From Nephromyces sp. MM_2019 (taxonomy: Eukaryota > Apicomplexa > Aconoidasida > Nephromycida): a DNA stretch of 64,000 nucleotides. The notes beneath the pieces are model-generated. The model had not been told where the DNA came from, made no database searches, and worked only from the letters and a program-made list of their open reading frames with translations. The translations under genes and the position numbers were made by a program. Shown in pieces: positions 36,901-48,800 of this stretch. Positions within the stretch are counted from its first letter, which is position 1; the number at the start of each line of letters is the position of its first letter. The stretch spans positions 67,823 through 131,822 of the forward strand of contig JADHZB010000690.1 of the NCBI GenBank assembly GCA_015657535.1, in the 5' to 3' direction.

Positions 36901-39900
36901 TATTCATCTGCGCTACAGGGCTCACGCTTTGGCTCGCTGGGCGGCGTTAAGCTAGCGCCACCAACACGCCTCGCTGGTGCTTCGTAGTACCCTCGAAGCC
37001 TAAATATAATTGAGTGCAAAGTATTGGGCCCATTCTTACGGCTGAATATTGAATGTTTTTCCTTGGCCTACCTATATGAAGGTGCACGGAACAATGCGAA
37101 GCCACAAGCCCTAGCCTGTGTTAGCCTCTGTTCCACTTTAAATACGTGGACTTGTGGAGTTAGGGGTGTAGGCTGGTGTGTTAAAGGTTGGCCTAGGCAG
37201 TTGCAAGTGGGCAGTGCTGCTTCAGGGCTACCTAGCTAATGGCCTCCCCATGATGTGCGAGAAAAACAACCGCTTTGCCACATTAGTATATTCCGGCAGA
37301 CGAATAAAGCAGCATCCCATGCTGCATAAGCAAGTGCAATTGCACCGTAAGCCGCATTTCGAAAAATATGCTGCCATCCTCCATTTTTAAGCTTACCAAT
37401 CTTGCAGTTGCCCACAATAAATGAGCTCTAGGTTTCATTGGAATAAAGGTATCAACGAAGTTCTGCAATGTGAAGTCATTTACTGGTATTACAAAGCGTA
37501 TTCCCAACTCATCTACAAGTAATCCATGTGGGAAAGCTTGAACTTAAGTAGTTTCCCTGTAAGAAATCCAGAGTCAAATATACTGCTCGGCATGTGGGCA
37601 CTATCTGCCGCGACAACACCTGCAGCACCTGCTATTTCAGTTGTTGTAAATAAGCAGAACATCTTCGCAAAATGAGGCAGAGCATAGTGGTTAGTCCTTC
37701 CGCAAGTTTTTTTTTATCTGAGGGAATCGTTCTTTGCGTGGAAAATATATAAACCATTCAGCTTCACCCCGGAGCGGGATACTACTGGTAACAGTTAAAC
37801 TGCATGCAAGCTAACATCGAAAAGTAGAGTCCGAAAAAAGTTACGCTGTCATAGATGAGGTTACTCACAACCTGGACGTTGAATTTACTACCGAGATGTG
37901 CTTTTTCCCGAATTCATTATACTTTTAACGTTTATGCGCTGGGCGGTTATCTTAGAGTTAGCTTTTTGCTTTTTTACGATATTGGCGTTTAAGCAATGAG
38001 TTGCTTGTTGGCAAGCTTTATTGAGTGTAGTAGTTCAATTGTTTTTAGAATTTTTGCGGTATTTGCTGAGGAAAAAATGGATGAACCTCTGAACTTTATA
38101 CGTTTGTTTTGTTTTCTGGGATATTAAGCATTATATGTCGAAACTACCCGGCGCGTAAAGGTGCCTCCATGGTAACCATTGAAAAGGTTTTAGTTCTACT
38201 TTGTTTCGGTACGAACCTTTAGGCACGCCATACAACTATTCTGGAAATGCTGTGCTGCTTCTTTTAGCACAAAAGAAAGTTTACCCGCATGTAGGCTGCT
38301 AAAATAAGCATCCTTTTAGCCTCGAAGTCTTTCATCTTACTGCATTGGATACTTCTTGGTAAATATAAAAATATCTCCAGTCAGAAATGCTTCGTAAACC
38401 CTCATTTAATAGAATACCCCTTTTCAAGGGCAACTTCGAAGAGGGTTGCTACGAAAGCAAGCACAAAGTTATTTTATCACGCTATAACTAGCCACAAGAA
38501 AGTTGTACTTTGCTAACCGAAAGTGTGTCCAGCAGATAAGGTAATCCCATATTAGAATACTTATATTACTAAGTATCAAACAGCAGGAATGTGCGTAGAT
38601 GTTCCATTTTTAAGCAAAATGGAGGCGGTATATTGTTGAAGGCTACTAAGCCAGGCTTTAACTTTGTTTAGATTATGCGCCCCATCAGTTGGGCATTGAT
38701 CGCACATTGCTCAACTACGCAGCGATTAGAAGAAAAGTTTATCTAACTCGATCATAGAGGTTGGAACAGCCTCGTCACGACAATCCAGGCCAAACATCAT
38801 ACGCACTTTATGATAGCTTCTCAATTCCAGCACTAAAATTAAGCAATACTGCAATGCTACATTTTTATGCTGAACTTTTGCAGTGCTAGCAGGTGTTAAA
38901 ACATATTCTTCTCCAATTTCAGTAAATTTTAGAATCTCTAAAAATCAAAAAGGATGCTAGAAGAGAACTGTCACGTTACTACCCTATATAGTGTGATCAA
39001 ATTTGCCAGCAAAGTAGAGTTGACTAATAATTACAATAAAATAGCCTTCAAAAAGTCTCCGGTTATAGCATGAAAATACGCAAAATTTTAAGTTGCTATG
39101 AAAAGCTCTGTTGTGGCTATCAGCAGGTTACACAGTGTTGCGAAGGTATAAGAGACTTACTTGTACCAATTAATCTTACTTCATTTGCACTCGCTTTGAT
39201 ACAACATGCTAGATATATATTTTTGTGTGAAGCGCAGTTTTTAACAAGCGTAAAGAAAGATGCATAGGCTGATTTACCACTTTTGTAGCTTTTTAGTATG
39301 GTAAACAGCATAAAGGCCCAAAATTAACTGGGGAGGAAAATCTTTTACAGTACACAAGCATAAGGTAGAAATTTTCTTGGTTTAATTATTTCAATGAGTT
39401 TTCAACTTTTTTCCCTCCCCAACATTTGCAGACATTTAATTATCAGAAAAGCTCTTGCGTAATACGTACTAATCAAAACTAAGGGTTACTATCTTACTTT
39501 AAGCAAATAAACTAAGCCTAAACGCTTACAATAGCAGCCTCGTAGTTTAGTAAATTTAAAAATGATCACCATGACAAGGCCATTGCCTGGCCGCTTTGTT
39601 TAATTCAAATGAGCGCCTTTTTTCCTAGCTTGATCAAGTACTTAAAAAGGACTTCGCCGAAGCTGGCTCGCTTAAAAAAAGTACTCAGCTGCTGAGATCC
39701 CCATAGTAGACAAAAAAATTAAGCGACAAATGTCATGAAGCGAATATGGACAATATGGAATTCATTATTCTGTAACCGCAACATCATATAGCAGTATACT
39801 CGAATAAACACTGCATAATAATCCCTACTAATACTGATGGTACTGCGAAAAACTTCAACTACTAATATGTCAAGCTGCAACAGGCACGATCGAATATCAT

Positions 39901-41737
39901 AAACAAGAAAACAGTCACTTCTTGAAACGCCATTATTAAGTATGCTGATACACGTAGCTGTAATTTAGTACCAAATATGGTAAGGGGAAGCATTGAAATT
40001 CGCGAAGTCGCTAGTACTAGCTTCATGATTGCATCTACTCCTTTTTTATCGTAGAGTCGTGTGATTTAACGTAGCTCTCTTTTGATTTTAAAATATCATA
40101 TTTCTGTACGAGATTACAAAATATAAAAAAATGAATGCTGAAGTGTGAAATCTTGACAGGAGCTCAGCATTAACCATATTTTCGTGGTATCGAGATCTAC
40201 TTTTGTATCCTTCAAATCAAGTAAAACACTCCCAGATGTTATCCGCTGTACTTCAAGAGCGATCTCAATTTTGAAAGGTGAGTAAAGCAAGGGAATGAGG
40301 AAAAACTAGTTGGCTGGTGGCGTAATAACTCTTATAGGGATTAAATACAATAACCCTAACTATGCGCAGTGAAAGCTATTTTTTAAAAGCTTCGTTGTGA
40401 TTAATTTGCATGCTTTACCATAGTTTCACTTGGACCTTTCCTCAATAAAACTGATGAGTAAAAAAAAAAGCGATGAACGCATTTTTTTGGACACTTGCTG
40501 TTGAATGCTGTGAAAACCCGGTTGATTTACATTTCCTCGAAGGTTTAGAACAGACAAAAACATAAAAGGGGCACAACAATGATACTTTTCGCTAATTTTG
40601 GCGTGGCATTCACAAAGTACAATGCCAACTAAATATAAAGCATTGAAATACATCTCAGAGAAAATCAGAGCGATTACATATATAGTAGAGGCTTCGTAGT
40701 TACTCCAGCTGGAATAACAAATTCAGTGAGATGCAGTCAAACAATTTTGTTTGAAATCGCATCTACCAAATTATATGCACTAATCATTGCCCGAAGATAG
40801 CTCGGTGCGCCGATACCGAAAAAAAATCAGAGCATATTTTTTAGAAAGCCAATACCTATATACTAAAACCTCTTCTTAAAGTTGATCGTTGGCTTACTGT
40901 GTATACTTCAATTTACTTGCATTTAAAGTATCGTCTTGACTTCTATTGTCGCTGCGTAACAAAGCTCAAGCGAAAATAGAACTTGATTCCTTAATAAGTG
41001 GGAAAGCACATTGTCTACATGCTGTTTCTCCATAAATCCGTCCAAATTTTCACGAATAAAATGACTTCGCTCAGCCCTGTCTACTTTTTTTAATCTAGCG
41101 TTTAAGAAGAGCTTGTAGCTTAATGCAAGAAGAGCCTGTTGGGCTACGAAACAGAGCAACCAGGTTTTAGATTACGTTCCATGCATGGGGTTCAGAAAGT
41201 AGCCGCTTTATTGTGTAGGTATTCAGAATACCAAGCTATACATATGGATTACCCAGTAACATCTATCTGTGAAGTATAAATCTCAGCAAGTAACTGAAAT
41301 TTAGTGATCATGGCACAGCTAAGACATTAATAAACAAATTTTTAGGACTTTGCACATAGTGTACTTGATAAAAAAAGCTTGTTGGTAGGGAGTTGCGCTG
41401 CCATTTCAATTTACCTCATCGCGCTCAAGGCGCATGCTATTGCATCTCTACTACGATATGTCCCTTTGCAATTATCAAGCTATCGCTACTGTCATGTCAA
41501 TAGGTATCAACCGGTTCTTTTTATGGTACCTCCTCGCCTCAGCAAGTACAGATCCTCCTATTTGGATGAATTGGAAGGTGATACTGCTCAAGCGAGATTC
41601 CTTGTTTGCCGAGTCCGTTTAGCTTTACTTCTACTCGCGATACTTTTCGGCAGACTGAGATGTACGCCCGCTTATGCAGGCCCGCATAAGTCCTGCCTTT
41701 TTGTAGTGCTGTGCGCGTGTTACATTCCCCACCACAG
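30930..41737. other. AT-rich gene-poor stretch with unresolved exon-like pieces
   Basis: No gene is securely recognised. Possible pieces: a three-exon plus-strand chain at 31577-31912; a 58-codon ATG ORF at 33503-33679; a minus-strand frame at 34276-34566 with one internal TAA; a 91-codon ORF at 35007-35282; a minus ORF at 40923-41159 preceded by a pyrimidine-rich acceptor. All are within chance length for this composition. A small GC-richer island lies at 36880-37010. Upstream exons of the gene at 41738 are probably in 41.4-41.7 kb. Confidence 0.35.
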
Positions 41738-42986
41738 GTATCCGGCTTGGTACCGCTATTCGTAGTTCTGGAAGAAGCTTTGGAGCACTATTCCAATTTG
41801 GGGCCGGTAGATAGACACCGTATATACTACCCCCTCCTCTCCGTGGACGAATACTATGTTCCACCTTCGTCCACTGAAACGGAGCATCCTCTACGGCCTA
41901 CGTGGCGGATAAGCAACAGCGGGGGACGCGCCTTCGCATCTTGCTCCCCGGAGCAAAAATCCTTCTTCCGCACAAGTCATCTTGCTCGACCCATCTCCCT
42001 AGATGGTGTGTATTGACTTGCCTGTATGTTTCCGTATATCTTTTCGTGTGTTCTTTCATTGAGGGCCACGTTATGCAGCCATTTGTTATGCGTGTGGTGT
42101 GCATGCAACAATATACACTCTTAACTCTTTACATTTATTCCTCCTGCTTTTGTATTGTGCTGCACCGCACCCGATTTCTTCGCTGTACAGCAGATTTTAC
42201 GCGTTGACACCTACCTCTCTCCAGCACCACGCGGCATGTAATTATCGGGTACACCTTGTAGCTATATGTTCTTCTTGAGGGTACTTGCTTTCCTCACTTT
42301 GTAAATTGCTTGCTTCTGTGCTATTTCTGTAATATTGTGCGGTTGTTGTGGTTAAGTGTTTTCCTGCGTTGTTTTCCTTTTTTACGGTATGCTGCAAGTG
42401 TGGTCATAGAAAAGAGGGAGTCATTCCAGATGTTTACGAATATATCAATGAATTGATGCTGGGAAGCATGGGCGGAAATTTGTTCCAGAAGTCTGTTTCC
42501 ATCGTATTCGGGCCTATATGCTCATCTGCCTTACTCTTACCCGTGAGTTTATGTTCTGAAAGCTTTCGATGTACACTGCTTATTCTGAAAAAGCAGCTCT
42601 GTTTAGTTTTGAGATACTTGAGATTTATTGTCTTGCTTTATGCAGTCTTTTTTAGCTTTCTATTGCTGTAAATTTATTTGTGCAAGTAGAAGCATTTTTC
42701 TTCCTGTCATTTTTTTTGCATGCGCTGTTCCGGTAGCCTTAAAGTAAGCAAAGTCATAAGATGAAGCATTTGCTGCATAGCATTTTGTGCTAATAACAGA
42801 GTGCAATTCTACTGTACTTGAGTATCAGTTTGAAAATTATTACGTTATATCACTTTGTGATATCGTAATGTGTAGCTCTATTTCCATAAGGCCTGTTCAA
42901 GTCACCTATAGCCAATGCTTTCATTATTGGTGCAGTCTGTTCCACACGTGGTTGATCGACTGAAGCCATCTCCCCTGCCGAGTTGA
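41738..42986 (+). CDS. unrecognised multi-exon gene, 3' part
   Basis: Four segments chain in phase: 41738-42007, 42191-42237, 42410-42542 and 42936-42986, ending at TGA 42984-42986; 166 residues are visible. The borders are ACAG|GTATCC, GGT|gtgtat, tacag|CAGATT, AT|gtaatt, atag|AAAAGA, CCC|gtgagt and gtgcag|TCTGTT. The first exon is clearly higher in GC than the surroundings and reads RIYYPLLSVDEYYVPPSSTE; later exons read VIPDVYEYINELMLGSMGG and SVSIVFGPICSSALLL. No family is recognised. Upstream exons exist because the first segment has no start codon; 41505-41545 (a GTATCAACCGG segment ending before GTACAG) is a candidate. The ApiAP2 gene lies 1.1 kb downstream in the same direction. Confidence 0.42.
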
Positions 42987-44108
42987 TGGGAAATTATGTG
43001 TTACTGCTAAAGATTTGAAGAAACGTTTATTGAGATTATATTTTGTTACTCTGCGAGTGGAGCAATTGTTCCTATACATTTTCTGTATATGGAAGCGCTC
43101 CCGGATTTTTGGCTTCAAGGATGTTAGCGAGAGGTGCCCGCTTTAATGCGTTTGTTTTCCTTGTGATTTGTATTACATCTGCATAACTTGCTTCCTGTTG
43201 TGCTGAAGTTTCTAACATGGGGCGCATTCTTTGTATAGTGTAAGCGTGTATATTGAAGCAAAATTTCAAGGAATTAAGGTAATCTATGAAAGTGGCTAAT
43301 AACTCTAGTTTACTATTCCAATGTTAGTCTGCTTTTTATATAATTGAATGAGTGTATTATTTTCCCTGCTGCTATCTCAAAACTGACTTGGTTCTCATAA
43401 AACACCTCCCTGGTGCTGCGATGTTCATGTGTTTACGTGAATAGTATATGGTTAATTTTAGTCTCACTTAGAACAATGCTTACAGCAGGCATATGTACTT
43501 CATAAGTCTTTGTTATTATAAAATTTGTGGTGTTCGATTTTTTCAGACAATATACAAATTTTGTCTTGGCTCGTGGTATGCATCACAGCAAGATGTCATG
43601 CTTCGTCAGTTATCAAGTTATGGTGCCCTTGAACAAAATGCCTTTATTTAAGAGAAAATTTTATTGGTGATATAAATTAAGCATCTAAAGAAACCTTACT
43701 CCTTGATGCTTAAGTGCGTTTAAGTTGTGCAGAATGTGTTTACTGCTGTTTTCGCTATAGCTGTAGTCTACTACTTGAATTTTTTGGACCTTCTTCAACA
43801 AGCTATTTTTTGATGAGTTTCTTTGATACTGTGATTTTTATGTATCATCATCTAGTGCTTATGAGCACAAAATGCCTGGCCCTCATAATAGAAAGGATTT
43901 GCTTATCATTTCAACTATCCTGATATTGTGACGCTCTCCCTCTGATTAACTACTTCCGTAGCGACTTTATAACGCTCTTTGGCAGCAGAATTTGTTTCTT
44001 CGCGCGATAGAGCGTTGATATGTATACCGAGAAAAGAGACTGTTCGTTTCCTACAGCTCTTTTCCTCGGTTTACTATCTTTTATTTGTTAAGTAAAAAGT
44101 TCTATCCA
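42987..44108. other. spacer and likely promoter region of the ApiAP2 gene
   Basis: AT-rich, no gene recognised. A short imperfect hairpin, TACGTTATATCAC / GTGATATCGTA, lies just upstream at 42841-42867 in the last intron of the previous gene. ORFs at 43072-43269 (minus) and 43714-43923 (plus) show no domain. Confidence 0.4.
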
Positions 44109-45887
44109 ATGAATTTTTCGCTTATAAAACCGGAGCCGCTTTCGCTGATGCTGCCCGAAGTATCCGGGGACGCTCGGAGTATCCTGTGCTCTTCTGTTAA
44201 GGATACTCTAGATAGTGATGGCCGGTTTACAACTACTTATTCTGAGAAAATAGCTTCCCAAGCATCCGAGGCCCTACTTGATGGCATGGCTTCGCCTGTA
44301 GACATGTTTACTGGGACGCAAACTACTATTAGTTCTGAGGATTCTCATTTGAAGGAGGAACCTGGTGATTCTATCATGATGGAGCACCACCATGTGTTGC
44401 AAGATTCCCCAGTTTCACATGATACTTCGATAAAACTGGAGAAACAGATGAGTAAAGCTAAGTCGATTTTGAGGGCCGAGCGGTTACCTAGAGTGGGGGG
44501 CGTTTGCTTTGATAAGAATAGGCAAAGGTGGATTGCTCACTGGAAGGTGAGTGGGAAATATGTGAAGAATTACTTCCCTGTCAACCACTATGGATTCGAT
44601 CAAGCGAGGTGTATGGCTATTCAGTGCCGTCATGAAGCAGAGAAGAGGTTGAACCTTCCTCCGATTCAATCTCGTCAGTCAATTGCCCCAACGGCATCAA
44701 CAGTTGATTTTAAACGAGAAGTAAATCCTGCAGATTCAGCTATGAATAATATAGATAATGGTAATATTAGAGGAGATATTGATCGAGAAATCGCTTCAGG
44801 TGGAGGAAAAATCCAAAATTCTCACCAAAATAGCTCTATTGATCCCTTTTATGATGGGAGGAAGAAGTGCTGGGTTGCAAGTTATACGGTGGTTGAACAG
44901 TTTCCTGTGAGCGTCTATGGTTACAATGAGGCCCGCCGTCGGGCCTTTGAATGCAGAAGGGCACATGAGAAAATGCGCGAAGACTCAAAACCCCATGGTG
45001 CTTCTGAAGCTGTTGTAAGTAGCAGAGGCCGTCCAGCGAAAAAGAATGAGGTTAGAAGCTTGTTTCGTAGCATATCTTGTATTATACTACTAGCATTTGT
45101 TTTCTTTTACTGCTTAAATAGAGTGTTGCAGTAGCTTTGGACATTCTCGTTTTTTTTTTTAATGAGTCGCTGGTTTTTGTGGGTACTTATATCGAGGAGA
45201 TTGCATCTTCATGCAAAGAGGTTATAATGTACTGCAAATTGTATTTTTCCTTTTCATCTAATGGTGAATCGTCATTTGGCGGGTTTTATGATGTTTTCGC
45301 TTCCTGCCATTTCAGCTGTGACTAATTTTTCATTTGTTTTCCGTTATTTAAATGTGCGTGTGATGCCCTTGCTAAAGCTTATTGACAGGTTTATTCTTTA
45401 ATTTACGCCCAAAAACTGGTCTCTATTGTGGGACCTTGTGGGTATATTTGTATTGCAGCTTCAATCACCTTTTAAAAACTGCAATAATATATATAGGAAT
45501 ATATCGAGTATCTATATTACCCTCTTTCAGGACACTGCAAAAAAATCTGGTGAAGCAGCTTTCGATATGGGAATTTCTCAGAACAAGCACTCTCTTGTAC
45601 TCACGCAGGAGGCAATATATATTGTGCTTAACGATCTGCATGAGAGCTGTTTGCCTGCATTGTCTGGCAAGGTTTCTCAAGTTTTACTAAAAAAGTACGA
45701 CAATGTTCTCTGTTACCATAAAAATGTGGTGAAGGCTGCCTCCAGCATGGTTCACGTGAAAGTTTATCTCTCACTATTCCAGCGTTGCATTCTAGAGCAC
45801 CTTCTGCCAAGCGATCGTACGGAGTCCGAACAGCGGCAGATGCTTTCTGATTTGCTTCAGAATATGGTTGATAAGATTAGCAAGTAG
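44109..45887 (+). CDS. ApiAP2 transcription factor with two AP2 domains and ACDC domain
   Basis: Sequence-specific nuclear DNA-binding protein of the apicomplexan AP2 family. Two exons, 44109-45050 and 45531-45887, join in phase 0 (AATGAG|gttaga ... tttcag|GACACT) to give 432 residues ending at TAG. The first in-frame ATG, 44109, is taken as start. An acidic Ser/Thr-rich region with IKPEP and IKLEK motifs precedes AP2 domain 1 (about 127-180: RVGGVCFDKNRQRWIAHW, then YGFDQARCMAIQCRHEAE). AP2 domain 2 is at about 243-290 (YDGRKKCWVASY, VYGYNEARRRAFECRRAHE). A basic RGRPAKK AT-hook-like motif follows just before the splice. Exon 2 matches the ACDC fold (AP2-coincident domain mainly at the C-terminus): EAIYIVLNDLHESCLPAL and LPSDRTESEQRQML. 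A small extra exon inside the 480-base intron cannot be excluded. Confidence 0.92.
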
Positions 45888-48800
45888 ATGAAACTATCAA
45901 AAGTGTGTGGTAGCTTATGAGAATTTTATATAGTGGTAGCATGCGCATTTGTTCTATCGCTAGCTTTTCGTTGTTTTTTTGATGACTATTTCTTGAGATA
46001 CTGTAACTAGTATGCTTGTTTTGAGATCTCCCTTTTACTGGACCACGCCTTTTTGATTGTTTCTATTAAATGTTGCAATTGTAAAAAGAAAGTACTTTTG
46101 TGCCTAACCCATGAGAAATTTTAAGCTGCTTAATTGCCAGAGGTAAATTTTTTTATCGTATACCGTGTGTTGATGACTTGTGCCCAGTGCTTGGATGTGT
46201 TGTGCCCAGTGCTTGGATGTGTTGTGCCCAGTAATTGGATGTGTTGTGATACTATGTGCGCATATTTGCATATGTTTGTGTCTATATATGCGTACCCTCG
46301 TGTGATTGTGTAATTGGTTGTACTCTAGCAACTATTGTCGCAATGAGCCTACTATGACATTGGTATTTTTTTTTGCCTCTGTTTCTTGCATTTTTCCATG
46401 CTCGGTAGTTTTCCAAATATACGAGTTCCCTATTGATTCTTTTCTTTTGTTAGCGCTTGAAAATTATTACTTGGGTTTTACTTCGTGCTTAATATGCGAG
46501 CTTGCATATGGTACCCATGGAAAGGCGATTTATATACGTGCTGTCGTCACGAGTAAAGGTTGAGCTATTTATAATTATGCTGCAAACTGTGTTTCATAGT
46601 TAAGGACTGGCAGAAGCTAGCTTTGGTAGCGTTGTATATAAAATTCATCAGTGTCTTTTGTTATACGCACAAGTTGATATAAAATTTATCTTTTATGTTA
46701 AATGTTAATGTGTGGGCTTTTTCACATTTGTAGTAATCCGATGTGTGTTCTGATATTGCCTGTTAGCCTAGTGTTTAATTTTTGACAAGTGTGTTTGTGA
46801 CGAATTAGAGGGGATGCTGCTATTTCTTAGAAGTAGGCGTCTGTGTGTGTCGCGCGAGTGGTTTTTTTTATTTCCTCGCGTTTATCTTTTGCGATTTTGG
46901 GTTTTTGATTATTTTCGAGTAGTAATAGTTTCGGTTATGTCAATTGCATTGGTTATGTTTCTTTTTGATAACATACATAATCACTTACATGCTGGTTGCT
47001 TTTTTTGGTTTTTGCTATCATATGCTATTCAGCATGCAGTAATATTATTTTAAAGGCTCTTATCCTATTGTTCTTGGCGATTTTGATGCTTGAAATTTTT
47101 GTTAATCGCACATATCGCCATTCCAAGCATCACTTAAAGAATATGAGACTCCGTATTCTATTGCGCTAAGGGGGGATTTTTCCTTGAAAGTGTCCTCTAG
47201 TTCTCCGAAGGCGTTCTTTTTTTTTCGGGGACACGCTTACCGGAAAGTGTTTTTATGGATCTTGGGGATTTAACTGCCTCCCTGCGTATTCAGCAGTACA
47301 TGTTATTTCTCGTTTTTGTCTACTATGCTTATTCATCGCTTTTTTTAGACCTTTCCTTTGCGATGGCTAGAGACCTCTATTATTTATGTTTTCCTTTGAG
47401 GAACTACAGCGAATCCTGACTATTAATTATTCTACTAGTACTTAAAAAATGATTTTTGCATGAGACAAAATATTGGAGCAAACCCTTTTGTTGAGAGACC
47501 GCGTTGATTTTATTTCTCATAGAGATTTATAGAGATTGGCAAAAATGTGATAGCTCTCTGCTTTTTACCTCTATATCTCAATTCTCTTGATGCCTGCACG
47601 AAACCAAAGGTTTCGATAAAGCAAGAGTTCTGGATCATGCTATTATCATGCGAAGGAGATAGTTTTCCGCGGATAATTTTATTTTGCGGTTATGCTTGTG
47701 TATTTACTAGCGACTTACGAGCGATCTCGGTTTGTGAGGGGGCTAGGAGTGTCGCAAAATTCAACAAAAGTTTATGCTTGATACTGTATACTATATGATT
47801 TGGCTGTTTCACTATTATCTTAAATCGTGGCTGGGCTGCCGGATGTGCGCTCATGTTTTTTCTCTTGATAGGGAGCCGTCCTTGATAGCATTGTATGTGT
47901 GCGACAGTTTGCTAGTTGAAGGGGGTCGTGCAGATTAAAATGTTTTAAGCTTACTACATTTTAGAGATAATTATAAAGTGCTAAGATTATGCCTCGCATG
48001 AGATTTTCTGCAATTTTTGTTGTTTCCTGAAGGTTTAAGCATCCTGCTGCTACAATTCATGGCAGCAACCCTTATTTTTCACATCTAATTTCCTTTTCTA
48101 TTAGCTTGTTAATAATAAATTATGAATTCTTCATAAAACGTCAATGGAACCGGCGAGTGTTCACAATATGCAGGCTACTCCTAAGCCTACCCGTATCGAT
48201 TTGCTTGAATAGCTAAGAAGCTACTCAATATAATATGTTTCTTGTGTGCTTTGCTTTTCATTGGCTGTTGGGATTGTAGATGGCCCTAATTCTGAAGGCT
48301 CGTATAGAGTTCGCCTGGCGGTATGTGATTATATTAACTGATTCACGTAGGCATGTATATTTCAGCTACGGTTGATTGGATTTGCTGGATAGGGAACTAC
48401 CTCCTTTGCTTAACAATTTACATTTAATCCATTTTCGTCGCTACTATGAACGTCTAATCTCTCTAAGCAGCCCCTTTTACTATTCGGAGAATTGACGAGC
48501 ATGAGGGATATGTCTTCTCGGTGTGTTGGTAGAAATTTGAATTACAAGGAGTCTCGTGCTTTTTATGACACCATGAATTCTGAGGGCGGGTGATTTGGGT
48601 TTTCTTTTGTGTTTAGTATTGTAACTCCGCTATTATACCTGGTGTTTCACATGGACAATAATATATTAAATCTGCATCCGATGAGGCATTCGTTTAATGA
48701 TATATAATGTACATAAGTGAAGGACCTCTATTATGCAGCCGAGGTACACAGTTGTCCTGGTTTGACTGCATGATTCTCAAATCTGATCAGAAGTCTGCAG

